In this document: piece after piece, positions 33,665 through 45,161 of the stretch
How the letters are laid out: each line of letters begins with the position of its first letter
Position numbering within the stretch: position 1 is the first letter of the stretch
Origin: Siphonodentalium dalli
Lineage: Eukaryota > Mollusca > Scaphopoda > Gadilida > Siphonodentaliidae
NCBI GenBank assembly: GCA_032622095.1
Contig: CP136067.1
Location: forward strand, 123,293,030 to 123,357,029
DNA: 64,000 nt
Reading direction: 5' to 3'
Position numbers and translations under genes: made by a program
The notes under the pieces: model-generated
Databases searched by the model: none
The model's input: the letters and a program-made list of their open reading frames with translations, nothing else
Told to the model about the DNA's origin: nothing

Positions 33665-34032
33665 TGATTAAGCGCCCCACAATTACAATTTATTTGGGTT
33701 CGGGGTAAAAAATATTTGATTCGAGTCGAGGAACAAAGCTCCGAGTTATTAGATATCGATTGAAATCAATTATTTTTCACCATCGTGAATTATTAGTTGT
33801 CCAGTCAACGGTCTTGGACCAATTTGCGGATGAAGATGGATAACTCTAAAATCAAGAGGCTTTCTGTCGATAATAAGGCCAAATTTCATCGAACAACATG
33901 TTGATAAATAACATGTTTCGGGTAATTTTATACTAGTTCTACTAATCGATTCTGATAACTGAAGCGGCATTTCTAACAATGTTGGTGTTTGAATCTGATT
34001 ATATGGGGACCATCGAATCGGATTGAGTACCT
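33665..34032. mobile_element. Family H element (copy H1, left end truncated)
   Basis: TTAAGCGCCCCACAATTACA start, TTATCGACAGAAAGCCTC-type interior, right end AATCGGATTGAGTACCT followed by TTAA. Confidence 0.75.
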
Positions 34033-34131
34033 TTAAATTACGAAAAACACGAACATGCTTTTGTTCCGCACCCATGGCTTTATTTTTGCACATTCTGGCA
34101 AAATACGGAAAATTTCTAAACATGCTGTAAG

Positions 34132-34370
34132 AGTGTCTGTCATTTGCCAATTGAGGTCCCCAGAGGGTGAATTTAGTGATGCTATCCCACACAGTGGGCT
34201 AGCATCACCAAATTCACCCTCTGGGGACCTCATTCTTCTTAGGCCTTAGCAGAATGAGGTTCCCAGAGGGTGAATTTGGTGATGCTAGCCCGCTGTGCAG
34301 GATAGGATCACTAAATTCACCCTCTGTGAACCTCATTCTGCAAATGACAGGCTCACTATTTCCAGGCTTG
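34132..34370. mobile_element. Family A dimer, left end decayed (copy A14)
   Basis: Two hairpins and right terminus CTATTTCCAGGCTTG. The left terminus has lost CAAGCCT; no duplication was identified. Confidence 0.8.
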
Positions 34371-34451
34371 CAGACTTATTGTTGACAAACATTTCAAAGG
34401 ATATCAAAAGGCAGTTTTAGTAAACCCAGACTTAAGACTAGAATGAGACTA

Positions 34452-34664
34452 CAGTGATGCCCTAAATAATCAACTCCTTAACCACAGCAGAATTATGGGT
34501 AATTTTTCAGGATTTAGTCGGAAATATGGCTTGTTGACATTCATCGGAAAGCTCTCATTGAGAGATTTCCGATGAATGTCAACAAGCCATATTTCCGACT
34601 AAATCCTGACAAATTACCCATAATTCTGCTGTGGTTAAGGAGTTGATTATTTAGGGCATTACTG
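34452..34664. mobile_element. Family B foldback MITE (copy B5)
   Basis: CAGTGATGCCCTAAATAATC and its complement, TA on both sides. Confidence 0.9.
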
Positions 34665-35283
34665 TAAGTCTGGGTTTACTAAGGGAGAAAGTGACTATTG
34701 CAGGCAGCCGAACTGAGTGTTTGTCATAGTGAACCCAGCTTGCCACAGTTAACCGTGCCAGTCAGTGAGTGGGCATAAAATTCATATGAAGTTATGCAGG
34801 CTGAAAAATAGCACAGACTCACCAGGTCTTGAATAAAAAGGATTTAAATTTATCACCCATTGATTAGAGTATATTGCATATTACATCAAGAAAGGTTTGA
34901 AATCTTATAGTTGATGTGAAACAAGGAAACGAAAGCACATGCTGATAATGGTAGACTTGTTAAAGGCATAAGGTGTTTATTTCACTACTTCAAACTTATA
35001 ATTCACGACTGAGCCACTACACCTATTTGAAGAATGCATCATTTAACTATTATTGTCAAACACAATGTTTGAACTATGCAAAAAGTAAACAAAGTTCTCC
35101 ATTCATCCCAAGCAAATCACTAAAAAAAAACAACAATGATTTCACCAACGACAGTCACATCATTTAATAGATATTAAAGAATGGCGTGTGGTGGTAAGCA
35201 AGGTTATTCACTGTGATGATCAGTGTGATCCACAACAAGATGTTTCAAATAACTTTAAGCTAATTATTGGAGGATATTCTCAG

Positions 35284-35707
35284 TTACTCAATCCGATTAA
35301 GCGCCCCCTCAATTACTATTTATTTGGCTTCGAGGGTGAAGAATATTTTATTCGAGTCGAGGAACCCACCTATCAAAGCTCAGAGTGATCAGATATCGAT
35401 TTTTAAAATCTATTATTTTTCACCACCTGGAATATTCAGTGGTCCAGTAATAGTCGACGAGAAGACTGTCTCAGGACAACTCTAAAATCAAGTGGCATTT
35501 TTGTGTCGGATATTTGACAAACCGGCAAAATTTCGTTGAACATTCGTTGATAAATAACAGGTTTTGGACAATTTTATACTATAGTTGACTGTGGTTAGCA
35601 TTATTTCTGAGCAATTAATCGATTCTGATAACTGAAGAGGCATTTCCAAAAAATTGTAGTTGTTGAAATTTGATGATATGGGGACCATCGAATCGGATTG
35701 AGTACCT
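35284..35707. mobile_element. Family H element (copy H2)
   Basis: ACTCAATCCGATTAAGCGCC ... AATCGGATTGAGTACCT, with TTAA at the right. It contains the ATTAATCGATTCTGATAACT and TTTCGTTGAACATTCGTTG segments seen in other copies. Confidence 0.8.
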
Positions 35708-36153
35708 TTAATCAGACTGAAAATTATATAAAAATTTCAATATGAATGACTGCAAAAATCACCTTATTAAAAAAAGCTAAAAAGTCAAATACATGTTATC
35801 ATAATCATGTTTGTTGTTGCATTGCATGTTTAAGTTCCATGTGCAAGTAAAAATTAAAAAGAATAATTCTCCATGGACAAATGTAATCATTTCATTACAA
35901 GGCTTTAAATTGTATTGCCTGGTTATCATCAAAGGATTTTTCTGTTTTATTATCATATTATGACAAAAACTGAGTCATGAACAAATATCTTTACTATCTT
36001 AATAATATAACAAGACTATTAAGTACAAAACCAAAAAGAGGCTAACTACAAAACAAAAGCTAGCCACCCGCTCTCTTCAATGCTTATAAAAGTGAATAAA
36101 ACCAAGTTACCTATAACAGTAAACAATAACATGAATGAAACAAGAATATATAG

Positions 36154-36307
36154 ATAGAACGACACAAGTGTGTGAACTGGTTAACGTTATTGCACGAGTT
36201 TGTTGTGACGCGATGGTAAAACGAGAACCGGAGGTTCAAGTTTTACATCGCGGCACGACAAACGAGTGCAATAACGTTAACATGTTCACACAACTGTGTT
36301 GTTCTAT
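36154..36307. repeat. Foldback with about 55-bp arms
   Basis: GTGTGTGAACTGGTTAACGT...GCACGAGTTTGTTGTG pairs with CACGACAAACGAGTGC...ACGTTAACATGTTCACACAA. No other copy is in the window. Confidence 0.85.
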
Positions 36308-36598
36308 GTTTATTGCACACTCTGAAGATTGCAGCTTGTAACATACAAATATTTTGGTCGATATGGTTGTATTTATAGAACAAACATGTGCTTAATGTAG
36401 ACTATACCCCATAATTTAGCGAAGACATTTTCTGTTAAAGTTGATGTCGCCAGTGACGTTGTTGACGTAATAGGTTTGAATTGTTCAAGAACAATACACA
36501 TTTTTTTATTGAACGTTTCGATTATTCTGTATTTTGCTGTATTTCGCACAAATAAGCCATTGGGTGTGCAATAAAAGTTATTGCCTCAGTTTAATTAG

Positions 36599-36743
36599 GA
36601 GACAAACATACCCTGTTGAGTTGTACATTCTGGGATTCGAGCATGAAAACAGTTTGTGAACGAGCCAGCTTGCCGGCGAGTTCACAAACTGTTTTCATGC
36701 TCGAATCCCAGAATGTACAACTCAACAGGGTACGTTTATCTCC
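36599..36743. repeat. Near-perfect hairpin, about 60-bp arms
   Basis: TTGAGTTGTACATTCTGGGA...AAACAGTTTGTGAAC and its complement enclose a short GAGCCAGCTTGCCGGCGA loop. It is the only copy here. Confidence 0.9.
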
Positions 36744-36934
36744 ATTGTAATTCAATCTAGCAAGGAATCTGCAAAAAAACTGTATAAAAAGTATCATTTA
36801 GTCATTTTCATGACACGAATCGAGACTTTCATTTCACCGTTGTCACTGTGCACAAATCATTGGGTTTGTTCATTGTGTTACTCGGAACACTGCTCTGTAA
36901 CTATTTCCTGTGGGGTGGGTTGGCTCGTTTTGCT

Positions 36935-37120
36935 ACTCTGTTCTGCGCCGATGAAATTGTACTGTGCCACATTCAGATTTGATGCACGCTGAAGCGGCCG
37001 ATGAACGGTATCTATAGACAACAACGCGCGGGTGTGCTCGTTTCGCTACTCGTTCTGCGCCGATGAAATTTGACCGTGCTACATTCAGATTTGATGCACG
37101 CTGAAGCGGCCGATGTCGGT
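36935..37120 (+). repeat. Direct duplication, about 109 bp
   Basis: TTCTGCGCCGATGAAATT and ACATTCAGATTTGATGCACG then CTGAAGCGGCCGATG occur twice with a few differences. Confidence 0.85.
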
Positions 37121-37516
37121 GAATCGAAAGTTAGCCGCTCTCGGCCAATCAGAATGCTTGTTTTTAGTGACAAATGCTCAATTGAATTACAATTGAGTAT
37201 GTCTGCAAGGATTTATTTTGTCCTAGAATATTTGAAAATGTTCACTCAATTTGTCATGTTTCAAATAATTTAGCATGATAGTCGATTTGGCACTTATCTG
37301 CAACTATACTGAATTTCCAATGAATTTGCAGATGAATGGTGATTATACATATATGATGTATACCTATTACTGCCAGTGCATGAGGACTGGCAGGATCAAT
37401 GTCATTCTATGAGACTAGCGCCGAGCTTTAGACAAAAAGTGTGCTATGACTATCGTTTATCATCATTAGTTCACAAATGCAAAAACATTTTTCTGCCAGG
37501 AAATCATGCATACTTA

Positions 37517-37621
37517 CATTAATGCCCTAAGTAATCGACCCCTTAACCACAGCAGAATTATGGGTAACTTTTCAGAATTTAGTCATAATACTGCTGTGGT
37601 CGATTATATAGGGCATTACTG
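37517..37621. mobile_element. Family B, internally deleted (copy B6)
   Basis: Both ends are present (ATTAATGCCCTAAGTAATC and GGGCATTACTG, TA flanks), but only about 105 bp long; the central hairpin is lost. Confidence 0.8.
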
Positions 37622-37769
37622 TACAAATCTCAAGCTGGTAGTCAGAGGAAACTTGGTTTACTCGGACTAATGTTATGCAAAATATACAAAAATAATAATT
37701 AGCACCCAGCATATTCATCATAATCTCAGAGATTCTATTCAGAGTATAACTCATTACCACTCAGAAGCC

Positions 37770-37890
37770 CCTTTTGACGCCTTACGACATTTCCTCAGAA
37801 GAACATTTTGTCACCTTACATCATTTCCTCAGAGGCACCTTTTGTCACCTTAGGTCATTTCCTCAGAAGCACCTTTTGACACCTTTTTAT
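37770..37890 (+). repeat. Short tandem repeat, about 33-bp unit, 3-4 copies
   Basis: CATTTCCTCAGAAGCACCTT then TTGTCACCTTA repeats with substitutions. Confidence 0.75.
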
Positions 37891-38408
37891 TTAATAGAAG
37901 TAAAAACCAAATTTTCGTGGCTTTCTCCATTAATCGTCATGATTGTTTTGATTTAACATGAAGTATGCGGTTGAAGTATATTCTATCCAATCAGAACAAT
38001 TTATTCCATTCATGCCTTACATTGCTCGAAAGTACATTTGTTAAAAAATAATAAAAACGATGATTGCTTTTGATAACTGTTGCAACATTTTAACATTTAA
38101 ACTTGGAATTGTGACATTATGGAAAGGTGGCACAGTCTATTCAATTGGTAGTTTGAAACAACAAATTCTGAACAAGTACTAAATAGCGAAACCACGAAAG
38201 GCCATTTCTAGAATTTAGAAATTAGAATGATAGCGATCACATAACTAAGGTAAAAACATGCTAAAGCCGACTAAAACGTCAATATCTCTGAGGAAATGGG
38301 ACGTAAATTACGTCGCCGTGGCAAGGTGCGCTGAGTTTTTAACGTCGCAACATCAAAGTAACCTGGGGGTTGTGGGCAGCTGCAGTCAGAGTGGTAATGA
38401 GATAATTA

Positions 38409-38648
38409 CAGTTGTGCCCTAAGTATATGACCCCTTAACCACAGCAGAATTATAGGAAATTTTTCAGTATTTAGTCGGAAATATGGCTTGTTGCCATTCA
38501 TTGGAAAGCTCTCAGTGAGAGCTTTCTCATTGGAAAGCTCTCAGTGAGAGCTTTCTGATGAATGGCAGCAAGCCATATTTCCGACTAAATACTGAAAAAT
38601 TTCCCATAATTCTGCTGTCGTTTAGGGGTAAATTATTTAGGACATTAA
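38409..38648. mobile_element. Family B with duplicated tip (copy B7)
   Basis: The central GGAAAGCTCTCAGTGAGAGC tip is present twice in tandem. The right end is diverged (GGACATTAAA). Confidence 0.8.
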
Positions 38649-39156
38649 AGAAATTTGATCTGCAGATATACATAAAAGAATAAAATCGGCCATCGATCCT
38701 TCTAGTTTCTTCTCAGAGACTGGAAGGTGCTGTTGGGGAAAATATCCACTAAATGATGCATCTAGTTTCTCAAGAAATAATGAAATAACCAATGGTTTAC
38801 AGAGAATGTTTATTGACTTTTGCGATTATTTTGATTTTTGATGATGGACATGTCTGCTAGAGTTTGTAAACCAGTCGCAGACAATTTCAGCCACCTTCCT
38901 TTAGTAACTCGTGAAGAAATGCTTTTACTATATAAACAATAAAAACATCAAAATAAGTTTAAAAGTTATAAATTTGAATCAGTAAATGAAATTTGTTTAA
39001 TGACAATGAAATGCCCAGCACCAAACTCAAATAACTTGAAGACTGAATAAATGGTTAGAAAAGAAAGTAAATTAAAAAAATAGTCAAGTCTTTGGTATGA
39101 AGAAAAGACTAGAGAAGTAAAGATCATCAACTGATTATATACACTAACAAAACATA

Positions 39157-39570
39157 CAAGCCTGCAAATAGTGTGTCTGTCTCCAGAGGGTGAATTTAGT
39201 GATGCTATTCCACTCGGTGGGCTAGCATCACCAAATTCACCCTCTGGGAATCTCATTCTGCTTAGGCCGCATCTTCTATGGGAGACCTAGGATCAGGTTG
39301 AAGTTGGTGATGTTCACCCATTAGTCACCTCGATTATGCATTTTATTTTCTGCAAATTACGGGATATAGAAACTTCCCAGAAGGGAAAAAGTAACTAAAA
39401 ACAATGTTAATTTGATACTACAGATACTTTCAAGAAGATGAGGCCAAAGCAGAATGGGGTGCCCAGAGGGTGAATTTGGTGATGTTGGCTCGCTGTGAGG
39501 GATAGCGTCACTAAATTCACCCTCTGGGGACCTAATTCTGCAAATGTAAGACACACTCTTTGCAGACTTG
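39157..39570. mobile_element. Family A, long subtype (copy A15)
   Basis: CAAGCCTGCAAATAGTG ... CTTTGCAGACTTG with a perfect 8-bp duplication AAAACATA. The left hairpin lost part of its outer stem. Confidence 0.9.
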
Positions 39571-39808
39571 AAAACATAGAACAGACGCAGCAAGCTAAAT
39601 GCAAATGAAGCCTGATTAATATTACTAGATGATAATGGGGAAATAATTTAATGATTTTATGAATTTGCATGTGAATATCACAATTCTGGATTTATAGAAG
39701 AAAACAAAAATTTTCCAACTTGAAAAGTTGCTCTTTATGATATCAATAGTAAACTCAATTCACAAACTTATTATTCCCCAGTAGATACAACCCTTTTATG
39801 ACTATATA

Positions 39809-40021
39809 CAGTAATGTCCTAAATAATCGACTCCTAAACCACAGCAGAATTATGGGTAACTTTTCAGGATTTAGTCGGAAATATGGCTTGGTGCCATTCA
39901 TTGGAAAGCTCTCACTGAGAGCTTTCCGATGAATGGCAACAAGCCATATTTCCGAATAAATCCTGAAAAGTTACCCATAATTCTGCCGTGGTTAAGGAAT
40001 CGATTATTATGGGCATTACTG
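39809..40021. mobile_element. Family B foldback MITE (copy B8)
   Basis: CAGTAATGTCCTAAATAATC and its complement, TA on both sides. Confidence 0.9.
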
Positions 40022-40112
40022 TACTCGCTGACAAGTAGGGGAATGTTCAGATAATTAGTTCAACAAAAGTTGTTCGGTGAACTTATTAATATCTAGACAT
40101 TCTATCCTAATG
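40018..40112. repeat. Family N short foldback (copy 3)
   Basis: CTGACAAGTAGGGGAATGTT, AGTTCAACAAAAG and a diverged inverted arm directly beside B8. Confidence 0.55.
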
Positions 40113-40393
40113 GATGAATAGGAATCCTATGCATTCTGCAATTATAGTATTACAACACCCCTCTAAATGGATAACAGACCATCCCAATGCATACCTTTAC
40201 CTCGACCGATTTTCGTTGCCAAGCTTTTTCGCCTTAGAGGGAGAAATGTCAATTTTTACTACTTTACAAACTGAATGGGAGATTCCATTCAATAATGAAA
40301 GGGATAAATACAGAATTTTTCACAAGCAAACTGGTCAATCCATGGAAGTTAAATATGGATGGTTAGGAGATGAGCTCCTATCTTTGTTATTAA

Positions 40394-40600
40394 CACGTTG
40401 AGTGCCGGCTACGAGTTATCTCGAACTAAACTTTATTCCAGGGTGCCACTACAAGTTATCTCATATTTTATATGGGATCTAGATGTTCTTCTGTAGAAAT
40501 TAAAAAAATTGAGTTCCCCATATGAGAGACTCGAACATATAAGAGAATGCATTGGCACAGGGTTTTCGCAAAATATCAGGAAGCCGCAGCCATTAAAGGG
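40394..40600. mobile_element. Decayed family C element (copy C9)
   Basis: The left end ACGTTGAGTGCCGGC follows TTAA; the right end TTAAAGGGATAA is diverged. One GAATGCATTGGCACAGGG hairpin arm remains. Confidence 0.6.
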
Positions 40601-40859
40601 ATAATATCACAATTAATAAGAGAACATTGACATCTAATGTGGGTAGTCTGCTAGTAGAAACCTACACAAGTTTGGAATTCTATGACTCAGATATGAAGCA
40701 ATGATCGTTATGTATTTATATTGAATATGAAATGCCATTTCTAGACTAGAACATTTTGTGTAACAGTGTGGAGAGAAATGCTTTCTTTGCATGGAATACA
40801 GTGGAATATGCATCTTTCAGAACAGAAAGTAATGTTTCCAAGTGAATAGCATTACTAAT

Positions 40860-41160
40860 AAGCATACATTATTTATTATGAATCAAAATAGTATATGATA
40901 TTATATTGGATGCATCATTGCACTGAATTTCTTTATTTTCATGGTGAAGTTTTATTACTGTACATCTGACAGAATGCAACATAAGGATGCATTGACGAGT
41001 GACAAGACGAAAAATGTCAAAGCTCATGATGAAATATTTTTCCATGGAAATTTCACTTTGAATGTGTGGAGTAGTGTTTAGAACTAATGAAAAATTCAAA
41101 ACACAAAATCTGCAGCATATTTCGAAACTATCAACTTCCCGTTTCAAGGTCGATCATATA
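40860..41160. repeat. Dispersed repeat paired with 43.31-43.64 kb
   Basis: GTGTGGAGTAGTGTTTAGAA and ACTATCAACTTCCCGTTTC recur in the same order about 2.4 kb downstream. No coding identity. Confidence 0.55.
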
Positions 41161-41210
41161 CTCCATTTTTACCATGGATAAATAATCACAAATACAGATC
41201 ATTCATTTAA

Positions 41211-41599
41211 CCATTTCATGACGGGAGCTGCGCTGGTGCAGTATTAAAGATCCTGTGCCAGTGCATTCTATTATATAAGCGAGTCTCCCATAGGGAGCCT
41301 CGCATATATAAGAGAATGCACTGGCTTACAAGGTCAAGGTAAATATTGTGAGGCCAATGTATTTTCTTATATATGGGAGGCTCCCTCTGGGAAGACTCGC
41401 ATATACAGAAATGCTCTAATTAATCGACTCCATAACCACAGCAGAATTATGGGTAACTTTTCAGGATTTAGTCGGAAATATGGCTTGTTGCCATTCATCA
41501 GAAAGCTCTCGTGTCGATTAATTAGAGCATTACTGTATAAGAGAATGCATTGGCACAGGGTTATCGCAATTTTTTTAGCAAGCTCCAGTAATGGAAGGG
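41211..41599. mobile_element. Family C TTAA element (copy C10) with nested B9
   Basis: TTAA flanks; GACGGGAGCTGCGCTGGTGC left end as in C4. The right hairpin is interrupted at a TA by family B copy B9. Confidence 0.85.
41406..41535. mobile_element. Family B, internally deleted, nested in C10 (copy B9)
   Basis: CAGAAATGCTCTAATTAATC ... AATTAGAGCATTACTG with TA flanks. Removing it restores TCGCATATATAAGAGAATGC, a family C hairpin arm. Confidence 0.9.
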
Positions 41600-41688
41600 T
41601 TAATACGCATTCCCCTTCTGGGGTTTTGTGTACTACAGAACAGTTGGCTAAATGGAGGCATTAAACCCCTATTTTACCATATCTGGCT

Positions 41689-41956
41689 GCCTTGAAATAG
41701 GGTGTCTGTCATTTGCAGAATGAGATCCCCAGACGGTGAATTTGGTGATGCTAGCCCACTATGCGGGGTAGCCCGCTATGCGGGGTAGCATCACTAAATT
41801 CACCCTCTGGGGACCTCATTCTGCTTACACCTCAGCAGAATGAGGTTCCCAGAGGGTGAATTTGGTGATGCTAGCCCGCTATGCGGGGTAGCATCACTAA
41901 ATTCACCCTCTGGGGACCTCATTCTGCAAATGACAGACACCCTATTTCAAGGCTTG
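41689..41956. mobile_element. Family A dimer (copy A16)
   Basis: Two hairpins. The left loop carries a short duplication of the GCCCGCTATGCGGGGTAGC motif. The left terminus has lost CAA; flanks share CTGGCT. Confidence 0.85.
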
Positions 41957-42012
41957 CTGGCTATTGACAATCTTTTTCTTGTCACCTAATTTTTACATCC
42001 AATAGACTTAAC

Positions 42013-42120
42013 AGGAAACACATACCATAATTATTGTAACATGATTTTCATGAAACACATACCATAGTTATTGTAACATGAAACATATACCATAGTTATT
42101 GTAACATGATTTTCATGAAC
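42013..42120 (+). repeat. Short tandem repeat of ACATACCATANTTATTGTAAC, 3 copies
   Basis: CATACCATAATTATTGTAAC and ATGATTTTCATGAAAC alternate three times with length variation. Confidence 0.8.
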
Positions 42121-42239
42121 AGTGTGAGATCATATTTATATCCATTAGAGATCAATCATGTAAACTATACCCATTTTATAATTAATGATATATTCATGAT
42201 CAGTTCGGTATTGGCACACAACATGCTGCAATAAATTAA

Positions 42240-42730
42240 AGGCCCACTTAATTTACGAACCCCAGATCACATATATAAAATATATGCCATATTATATTCC
42301 ATTTGAAAGAGGATGCTCCAAAATATTGTATTATCAAATTATCCGGTGTAATAAACTGTGAACATGTTTTTGTTGAGTTAACGATGTGCTTTTGTGGATA
42401 AGTTTCTTCTGGATTATGGTGCAAAGTGTATTATTTCCAATGGAGGGTGAATAACTCTATATCCTAAAGATAGAGTTATTCCCCTTCCATTGAAAATAAA
42501 TTTTTAGTTTTAATTCTGTTGCATTCTGGGAGCCATAACAGGGGCAATCTTCCTGCAATTTCAGCTATTTTCTATTTCTCCATGGGCATCTTCTGAGACA
42601 CAGACATTTCAAATGGTGATGAGTTATAGTATTTTAATCAAATTTTATGGCATAGATTGTTATTAAAACTGTATATCAAGGCACTATACAAAAAAACAAA
42701 CAAATTATGACTCGAAAATTAAGTGGGCCT
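42240..42730. mobile_element. Family G TTAA element (intact copy)
   Basis: AGGCCCACTTAATTTACGA ... TCGAAAATTAAGTGGGCCT inside TTAA. A 60-bp palindrome (GATAGAGTTATTCC centre) lies in the middle. A one-ended relative is at 55.8 kb. Confidence 0.85.
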
Positions 42731-43024
42731 TTAAGATTTATTCAGGGTTCCTTGCCAAATATTTACAAAAAAGCCTAAGTTCAACATGTTACAATGCGAT
42801 CATGGTGGCAGCTATTAGCCTCATAAATGTAAATTACTGTTAGGATGATTGTGTGGTTAGTGTTATGTTAAGCGCTGCATCGCAAAGCAAAGAATAACCA
42901 CTCATTGTGTTAATAAAAGCAAATCAAATCAACACTCTAAGCAGCTTCAAGATAAAACTCAACACCCCAGTATATTACCACATGGAGGCTCGATATTATT
43001 CAGAATTATGCTCCCTCATACCTA

Positions 43025-43237
43025 CAGTAATGCCCTATATAATCGACTCCTTAACCACATCAGAATTATGGGTAATTTTTCAGGATTTAGTCGGAAATAT
43101 GGCTTGTTGCCATTCATCGGAAAGCTCTCGCCAAGAGCTTTCCGATGAATGGCAACAAGCCATATTTCCGACTTAATCGTGAAAAATTACCCATAATTCT
43201 GATGTGGTGAAGGAGTCGATTATTTAGAGCATTACTG
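43025..43237. mobile_element. Family B foldback MITE (copy B10)
   Basis: CAGTAATGCCCTATATAATC and its complement, TA on both sides. Confidence 0.9.
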
Positions 43238-43309
43238 TATGCAAACTTTAGTCACAGAAACCTTTCATTTTGCAACAAAATTTCAATAATAATTGAGCAA
43301 TATTTCTCA

Positions 43310-43640
43310 GATATAAACTTGAGTAATGAATGCTGTCAAAAATGTTGCTGCAAATTGTGTTCCCTACTGCTGTTAAATGAGTGGACCTGGCTTGAACATA
43401 CAATATTGATCAGTAATAATATTTTACACTCAGTAGTGTTGAGCACAATTAAGGTCTTTGGATATGGTGACAATATACAAATATGTCCAAACTCAAAGAT
43501 GAATAAATTATTTCCCCCAAACTTCAGCCCAAACATGTGGAGTAGTATTTAGGACTAATGGGAAAACTGAAAATGCACCAACAAATTTCAGCATATTGCC
43601 CAAAAACTATCAACTTTCTGTTTCGCAAAAATGTGGTTAC
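43310..43640. repeat. Dispersed repeat paired with 40.86-41.16 kb
   Basis: ATGTGGAGTAGTATTTAGGA and AACTATCAACTTTCTGTTTC match the upstream copy. No coding identity. Confidence 0.55.
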
Positions 43641-43825
43641 ATCTTAAACCATTTGTTTATAAGACGATTGGACACTATGAAACCAAATGGCTTTAATTCA
43701 AGGTATAACCATACTTGTCTGTTTGTCATAAGACCAACACCTTAGTGAATAAATTGGCTCTATGAGCTTTCCAACAATAATAATTTTACCCCCATTTCAA
43801 CATTCAAACCAGGATATCTCTTTAA

Positions 43826-44267
43826 CCCTTTCAGTGCCAGGTCTGATTTTTTGTATCAACCCATATACCCTGTGCCAATGCATTCTCTTATATATGCGAG
43901 TCGACCATAGGTCGCCTCGCATATATAAGAGAATGCATTGGCCTAACAATTTTTCATCATTTGTTATTATTTGTTACAAATTTAATAATTGTTTCTTATA
44001 TTCATTAACAGACTTATTTTGTAGGTTTAGTGCCAGGGAATCTTACGTTTTTCATGGGTATAAAAATTATTACTATGAATACTTGGTGATAGTTTTGAGT
44101 TATAACATGCCCCTAAGGTTTTATCCAGTTTGTTTTTAAATTTGCTATAGCATGCTTAAGCATACCCAAAAAAATCTTTAAAAATTTTTTTTTTTTTTTT
44201 TTTTAGGGCCGATTTTAACTAAACCGTAAATTAGGGCCGATGAGATCGGCCCCTGGCACTGAAAGGG
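43826..44267. mobile_element. Family C TTAA element (copy C11)
   Basis: CCCTTTCAGTGCCAGG ... CCTGGCACTGAAAGGG inside TTAA, one intact GCATTCTCTTATATATGCGA hairpin and a poly-T run near 44180-44205. It lies just downstream of the LMF2-like stop codon. Confidence 0.85.
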
Positions 44268-44455
44268 TTAAAGCTCATTTTCATAAGATGTAGCAGAGAT
44301 GACAAATAGCTATAGATAAACTATCAGACTGGTTTTGAGATGACTGTGGCTGATAGTCCACAAATTGAATGAGATGGTAGAAGCATCACAAAACATTATA
44401 TGTTTGGGTTAATATTGAGATGGTTGAATCTTTGAATGATATTTTGTCATTGACC

Positions 44456-44611
44456 TCATATTCTGAGAATGTATTTGTTTACTAAACTGACGAGCGCTGC
44501 TGAACCGAAGATGGACATGACAAATGAGAAACCCTCTGGTTGCTTTATTTTCCTCCTGATCCACTTCACTCCTTGTGCTAGTGCTGAATTGGGTCTCTTC
44601 TTTGGTGCAAT
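44456..44611 (-). CDS. LMF2: Lipase maturation factor 2-like, last coding exon
   Basis: On the minus strand the exon starts after TATTTTCAG in phase 0, reads IAPKKRPNSALAQGVKWIRR then KIKQPEGFSF, and ends in the hydrophobic segment FVMSIFGSAALVSLVNKYIL before R, I and TGA (44456-44458). Vertebrate LMF2 has a comparable ANSTLAQALHW...LLMAVGAVRFV arrangement at its C-terminal transmembrane helix. LMF proteins are multi-pass ER proteins needed for folding of dimeric lipases (LMF1; the role of LMF2 is less defined). The phase agrees with the upstream exon. A family C element begins about 190 bp into the 3' flank. No canonical AATAAA was located. Confidence 0.8.
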   Translation of the reverse strand: MAPKKRPNSALAQGVKWIRRKIKQPEGFSFVMSIFGSAALVSLVNKYILRI

Positions 44612-44630
44612 CTGAAAATAACAATCAAAA

Positions 44631-44902
44631 CAAGCTTGAGTTTAGTGTGCCTGTCATTTGCAGAACGAGGTTCCCAGAGGGTGAATTTAGTGATGCTATC
44701 CCGCATCATGCAGATTGAAGTTCCCAAATGGTGAATATTGTTATGAACACCCATTGGGAACCTCGATTATGCAATGTGTCTTCTGCCAATATGGGGGAAA
44801 AAAGAAAATATACTAAAAAAGAAATAGAATCTATGTGAAGAAGTTTCTATGGAATATTGATAATAAAGAAATTATCCAAAGATGAGGCCTAAGCAGAATG
44901 AG
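44631..44902. mobile_element. Truncated family A, long subtype (copy A17)
   Basis: CAAGCTTGAGTTTAG start, partial left hairpin, long-subtype spacer, then ends at AGGCCTAAGCAGAATGAG without the right hairpin. It lies in an LMF2 intron. Confidence 0.75.
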
Positions 44903-45161
44903 AATATTTTCGAGCAATAAATTGTCGTGAATGTGTACTTAAATGCGATGTCATAACCTATAAATACTCATATATATTCTACAAGTCATTCCGAAGCCAC
45001 CAATACCTCTTTTATTTCACCCGGAGTGTTTGTGCTCGATATATTCAACTTTATTCATCAAACAAATTCCAGAAATTAGACATCTGCGACTTGGAGTAAA
45101 TTTTGAGCGACCTGCTGATTGATTGACAATAATCAAGAGTAAAGTTCACAAATGTTGGCTT

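Noticed and set aside
40114-40401. 95-codon frame (EGEMSIFTTLQTEWEIPF...) considered as a gene
   Set aside because: Flanked by family B, N and C elements, no recognised motif, and no splice partners. Not supported enough to annotate.
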